Source: Planctomycetota bacterium
GTDB taxonomy: Bacteria > Planctomycetota > Planctomycetia > Pirellulales > Thermoguttaceae
Direction: 5' to 3'
DNA length: 8,534 bases
NCBI GenBank assembly: GCA_023621895.1
Contig: JAMOAF010000774.1
Location: forward strand, 1-8,534
The notes below the pieces were generated by a model, which was not told the DNA's origin, did no database searches, and saw only the letters and a program-made list of their open reading frames with translations. Positions within the stretch are counted from its first letter, which is position 1. The number at the start of each line of letters is the position of its first letter. Positions 6,521 to 8,534 of the stretch are shown here, piece by piece. A program made the position numbers and the translations under genes.

Positions 6521-7150
6521 TCAAACCGGCTTTGCCCCGGCTGCCGGCTTCACAAGTCCACCCGATGTCCGTCGTAGGCGACCACGATGTCCTCGACTGC
6601 CAGACGCGGCGCTCGAGGTGCCGTCGGGCCGAACGCAGCCTGACGCGTAGAACCACACCGAAACCGCCCGGTTGCGTCGCGCCTTGGCTTTGATCGCCGC
6701 GCGCACGGCGTCGCTCAGGTAATAGGGGTTGAGGAACAGGTAGAGTCTGTAGTCGGGCATGTGCGAGTTGGCCACGTCGGAGAGCAGGTAGAGATCGAAC
6801 GGCGTGCCCATCGTGGCTAGCTTGGCGCGCAACTCCCGGCCGAGCGGCCGGGTGAGGGCGGTGACCCCCATGCGCAAGTGGAAGGACTTCTCCTCGTCGG
6901 CCAGCACGGCCACGTCGCGCGCGTCGCGGAAGAACAGGTGTTCGGTGGCCCGGCGGGCCTTGGGCGCGGGCGGCTCGGCCGAGGCGAATGTCACCTGGGG
7001 ATCATCCCACGCCCATCGCAGCGCCTCCACGTCTTTGTTGTAGCGCTCGGCGAGCCACTTGCGGAACCGCCGGCGCGCGGCAAAGCTACGGTCGATCGGT
7101 CCGAGCCCTGACGGGTCTCCCGCTTGACGGTCGGCGACGGCCACATTCAT
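6521..7150 (-). pseudogene. GH42-type glycoside hydrolase (beta-galactosidase-like) remnant
   Basis: Numbering is from the in-frame ATG at 7150, which has no clear ribosome site; the frame is open to 7276, but the extra part contains palindromes and looks noncoding. Residues about 22-62 (RRRFRKWLAERYNKDVEALR, WAWDDPQVTFASAEPP) match the stretch of GH42-like TIM barrels where the polypeptide lists WLRxRYGTVExLNxAW. From about 78, RDVAVLADEEKSFHL, RELRAKLATMGTPFDLYLLSD, LPDY-like MPDYRLYLFLNPYYLSD and AAIKAKARRN match the Rossmann-like domain that follows the barrel. In relatives about 200 residues with the catalytic glutamates lie between, so an internal deletion near 6919 is inferred. The N-terminal part of the barrel is absent, and homology stops at about VRPDGTSSA (near 6607), after which the frame runs into low-information sequence. 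Certainly nonfunctional as a glycosidase if the sequence is correct. Confidence 0.7.
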
Positions 7151-7155
7151 TTCAG

Positions 7156-7190
7156 GCTTCGGGCAAGGAACTTGTTGACAAGTCCGAAGC
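7156..7190. repeat. Nested inverted repeat in the divergent intergenic region
   Basis: Outer arms GCTTCGG (7156-7162) and CCGAAGC (7184-7190) enclose a tight inner palindrome CTTGT-TG-ACAAG (7171-7182). The outer stem is asymmetric around the inner one. It could form a hairpin or be an operator between the leftward remnant and the rightward isomerase; no regulator is encoded nearby. Confidence 0.5.
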
Positions 7191-7204
7191 GGCCTTGAGA
7201 AATG

Positions 7205-7230
7205 GGCCGGTAGCTTGCCCGCTACTGGCC
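7205..7230. repeat. 10-bp GC-rich hairpin followed by TTTT, REP-like or terminator-like
   Basis: GGCCGGTAGC (7205-7214) pairs with GCTACTGGCC (7221-7230) with one G-T wobble around the loop TTGCCC. Four T residues follow on the plus strand at 7231-7234, so it could act as a weak intrinsic terminator for rightward transcription. No rightward gene ends before it, so I favour a dispersed REP-like palindrome. Confidence 0.55.
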
Positions 7231-7323
7231 TTTTGAGGACGCCCACCGGCAACCCGTTTGTTTGAACGCCTGCCATGTGGAAGAACGGGCTTTCCTCTGA
7301 CCCTGATTTATGGGAGTCACGCC

Positions 7324-8391
7324 GTGAGTCTCGCTGTGAAGAAATGGAAAGTCGTCGAACCCCGCACGGGTATTGAGTTTTGCGCGGTCAATGAACACTC
7401 GGCGACCAACGGAAGCCGGGATTTACGCGACAACGGTTGTCGCACCCCGGCCATTAACCATGCAACCATCAATAATATCCTCACCGCGACGTGCATCGGC
7501 CAAGAACCGATCAGCCGCCGGGGATTCCTGGTGACCGCCGGAGCACTGGGGGCCGGAATGCGCCTGTTGAGCTCGCCCGCCGGCCGGGCCGCCGAGACAA
7601 CCGCCCGCGGTGCTCCGCATGCCGAGCAGCTCGGCTGGCATCTGGCCTGCAATGCCTACACCTTCAACAAGCTGACCCTGTACGAGACAATCCAAAAGGT
7701 GGCTGGGTTGGGACTGAAATACACGGTGGGCATCAACTGGCAGAAGCTCGACCCGCAAAGGCCGGAAACGACCTTCAGCGAGCAGATGTCGGCAGCCGAC
7801 CGTCAGGAGACGAAGAAGCGGCTGAGCGATGCGGGGGTCAAGATGCCGGCCTGCTATTGCCGCATACCGGCCGAGAAGGACGCCTGCCGCCGGCTGTTCG
7901 ACTTCTGCCGCGAAATGGGGATCGAAATGATCGACGGCGAGCCGAAGTTCGAGACCTACGACATGCTGGAGAAGCTTTGCGAGGAATACCAGATCAACCT
8001 CGCGGTCCACAATCACGCCAGGCCGTCGCCCTACTGGGAGCCAGAAACGCTGTTGAAGCTCATTCAGAGTCGCAGCCGACGGATCGGAGCCTGTTGCGAC
8101 ACGGGCCACTGGATTCGTTCCGGCCTCCCCACGGCCGAGACCCTGGCCAAGTATCGGGGCCGGCTGTTCACCCTGGACTTGAAGAACGTCGGCGAAGAGG
8201 GGCACACCGTTCCCTACGGCACGGGCAAGGCGGACATCCGCGGGGTTCTCAAGGAACTCCATCGGCAACGTTTTCGGGGGGTGATCGGAATCGAGTACAG
8301 CCAACGCTCGGCCGATGGCGAAGCCGAGGTTGCCCAGTGCGTCGCTTTCTTCGAAAAGACTTGCCAGGAGCTGCTCGGTCAGAAAGGATAA
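7324..8391 (+). CDS. Tat-exported sugar phosphate isomerase/epimerase (xylose-isomerase-like TIM barrel)
   Basis: Belongs to the AP-endonuclease-2/xylose-isomerase-like TIM-barrel family, whose members isomerise or epimerise sugars and their derivatives with a bound metal. With GTG 7324 (GGGAG 7 bases upstream) it has 355 residues; the frame is open back to a TTG at 7258. No ATG precedes the Tat motif SRRGFLVTAGALG (64-76), so the 5' end may have been replaced and the true start is uncertain. After the leader, GWHLACNAYTFN (104-115) opens the barrel. Likely metal or active residues are Glu206 (GEPK), His229/His231 (HNH), Asp259 and His262 (CDTGHW), Asp285 (LDLKN) and Glu324 (GIEYS), all in the family order, so the barrel looks complete. 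It is divergent from the glycoside hydrolase remnant. The leader predicts that it acts outside the cytoplasmic membrane, as is usual for planctomycete members. The exact substrate is unknown. Confidence 0.85.
   Translation: MSLAVKKWKVVEPRTGIEFCAVNEHSATNGSRDLRDNGCRTPAINHATINNILTATCIGQEPISRRGFLVTAGALGAGMRLLSSPAGRAAETTARGAPHAEQLGWHLACNAYTFNKLTLYETIQKVAGLGLKYTVGINWQKLDPQRPETTFSEQMSAADRQETKKRLSDAGVKMPACYCRIPAEKDACRRLFDFCREMGIEMIDGEPKFETYDMLEKLCEEYQINLAVHNHARPSPYWEPETLLKLIQSRSRRIGACCDTGHWIRSGLPTAETLAKYRGRLFTLDLKNVGEEGHTVPYGTGKADIRGVLKELHRQRFRGVIGIEYSQRSADGEAEVAQCVAFFEKTCQELLGQKG
7427..7443. repeat. Perfect 8-bp palindrome with 1-base centre
   Basis: GCGACAAC, G, GTTGTCGC. It lies inside the unusual N-terminal extension of the plus-strand isomerase, just after GGAAGCCGGGATT (7411-7423), a string that also occurs at 4122-4134. 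This suggests that the extension is repeat-derived DNA, not ancestral coding sequence. Confidence 0.5.
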
Positions 8392-8410
8392 CCGCCCTAC
8401 GAAAAACCAT

Positions 8411-8439
8411 ACTCCTCTTCGTCAACGAATCGAAGGAGT
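8411..8439 (+). terminator. Possible hairpin downstream of the isomerase
   Basis: ACTCC-tc-TTCG (8411-8421) can pair with CGAAGGAGT (8431-8439), a 9-bp stem with a 2-base bulge, 20 bases after the TAA. No T-tract follows, so an intrinsic terminator is doubtful. Confidence 0.2.
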
Positions 8440-8469
8440 TGTCGGTCGCGACAAATCCGAGCGGAGGCC

Positions 8470-8530
8470 AAATGTCGCGCGGCGCTCAAAATCGACATGA
8501 GCGCGGCGCTTGAAAACCGACATTTTGAGG
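8470..8530 (+). mobile_element. Repeat cluster resembling an insertion sequence end (possibly IS21-like)
   Basis: GCGCGGCGCT occurs at 8477-8486 and 8501-8510, each followed by an A-rich stretch and CGACAT (8493-8498, 8518-8523), giving two units of about 23 bases. AAATGTCG (8470-8477) is inverted to CGACATTT (8518-8525), and CTCAAAAT (8485-8492) to ATTTTGAG (8522-8529). A possible ribosome site, GAGGAG, sits at 8527-8532 at the window edge. Multiple subterminal repeats just before a transposase start are typical of IS21 elements; the transposase would lie outside the window. The family is a guess. Confidence 0.4.
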
Positions 8531-8534
8531 AGCC

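Noticed and set aside
7205..7234. Intrinsic terminator for a rightward gene
   Set aside because: The hairpin and T4 fit the form, but no rightward gene ends upstream, so a dispersed palindrome is the better reading.
7258..7323. TTG 7258 as the isomerase start
   Set aside because: It would place the Tat motif 86 residues in and has no ribosome site; GTG 7324 has GGGAG at a good distance, though it too is uncertain.
4121..7426. CGGAAGCCGGGATT shared at 4121-4134 and 7410-7423 as a defined repeat family
   Set aside because: A 14-base match between two points of an 8.5 kb window can occur by chance, and the flanks do not clearly align; kept only as a hint.
7423..8513. Long frames on both strands over the plus-strand isomerase
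   Set aside because: The isomerase frame has the Tat leader and ordered metal residues; the others have neither.
1..8534. tRNA, rRNA or riboswitch
   Set aside because: No cloverleaf, ribosomal or recognised aptamer sequence was seen on either strand by eye.

Overview
The window reads as a high-GC chromosomal segment from a planctomycete, most likely of the Pirellulales type and possibly from a metagenome assembly. The taxon is inferred. The evidence is four separate twin-arginine (Tat) leaders on carbohydrate-type enzymes, a LamG plus PQQ-propeller giant protein, a Gfo/Idh oxidoreductase, xylose-isomerase-like TIM barrels, and short palindromes of the REP-like kind I associate with these genomes. 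Together these point to an accessory locus for extracytoplasmic sugar or polysaccharide breakdown.

Layout. Most of the window is a leftward (minus-strand) gene train behind a good sigma-70-like promoter at 6129-6158. It contains: a Tat leader of a Gfo/Idh protein fused in frame to a truncated neutral-ceramidase-like protein (6045-5062); an intact exported alpha/beta hydrolase (5050-4166); a sugar phosphate isomerase/epimerase remnant (4059 to about 3502) run directly into the C-terminal end of a family-11-like rhamnogalacturonan lyase (about 3510-3046); a Gfo/Idh oxidoreductase reduced to its two ends (3010-2304); and a long LamG / FN3-like / methyltransferase-like / PQQ-propeller protein that leaves the window on the left (2225-1). 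Right of the promoter lie about 360 bases without a recognisable gene and a remnant of a GH42-type glycoside hydrolase on the minus strand (about 7150-6521). A second, largely intact Tat-exported isomerase lies on the plus strand (7324-8391). The right edge holds a cluster of direct and inverted repeats that looks like the end of an insertion sequence, possibly IS21-like.

Main observation. Three genes look whole where they can be seen: the PQQ protein, the hydrolase and the right-hand isomerase. Between them, at least five genes appear as head-and-tail remnants joined by internal deletions or gene-to-gene fusions. Recognisable N-terminal and C-terminal family segments sit next to each other with 100-200 residues of core missing, sometimes in frame and sometimes shifted. 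REP-like palindromes lie inside the extended 5' ends of both isomerases, and a 16-base motif abuts one truncation. Either this is a polysaccharide-use locus decaying by repeated deletion, or a collapsed assembly. Read mapping would decide. I do not see a convincing new defence or mobile system; the multidomain PQQ protein is the most unusual intact gene.
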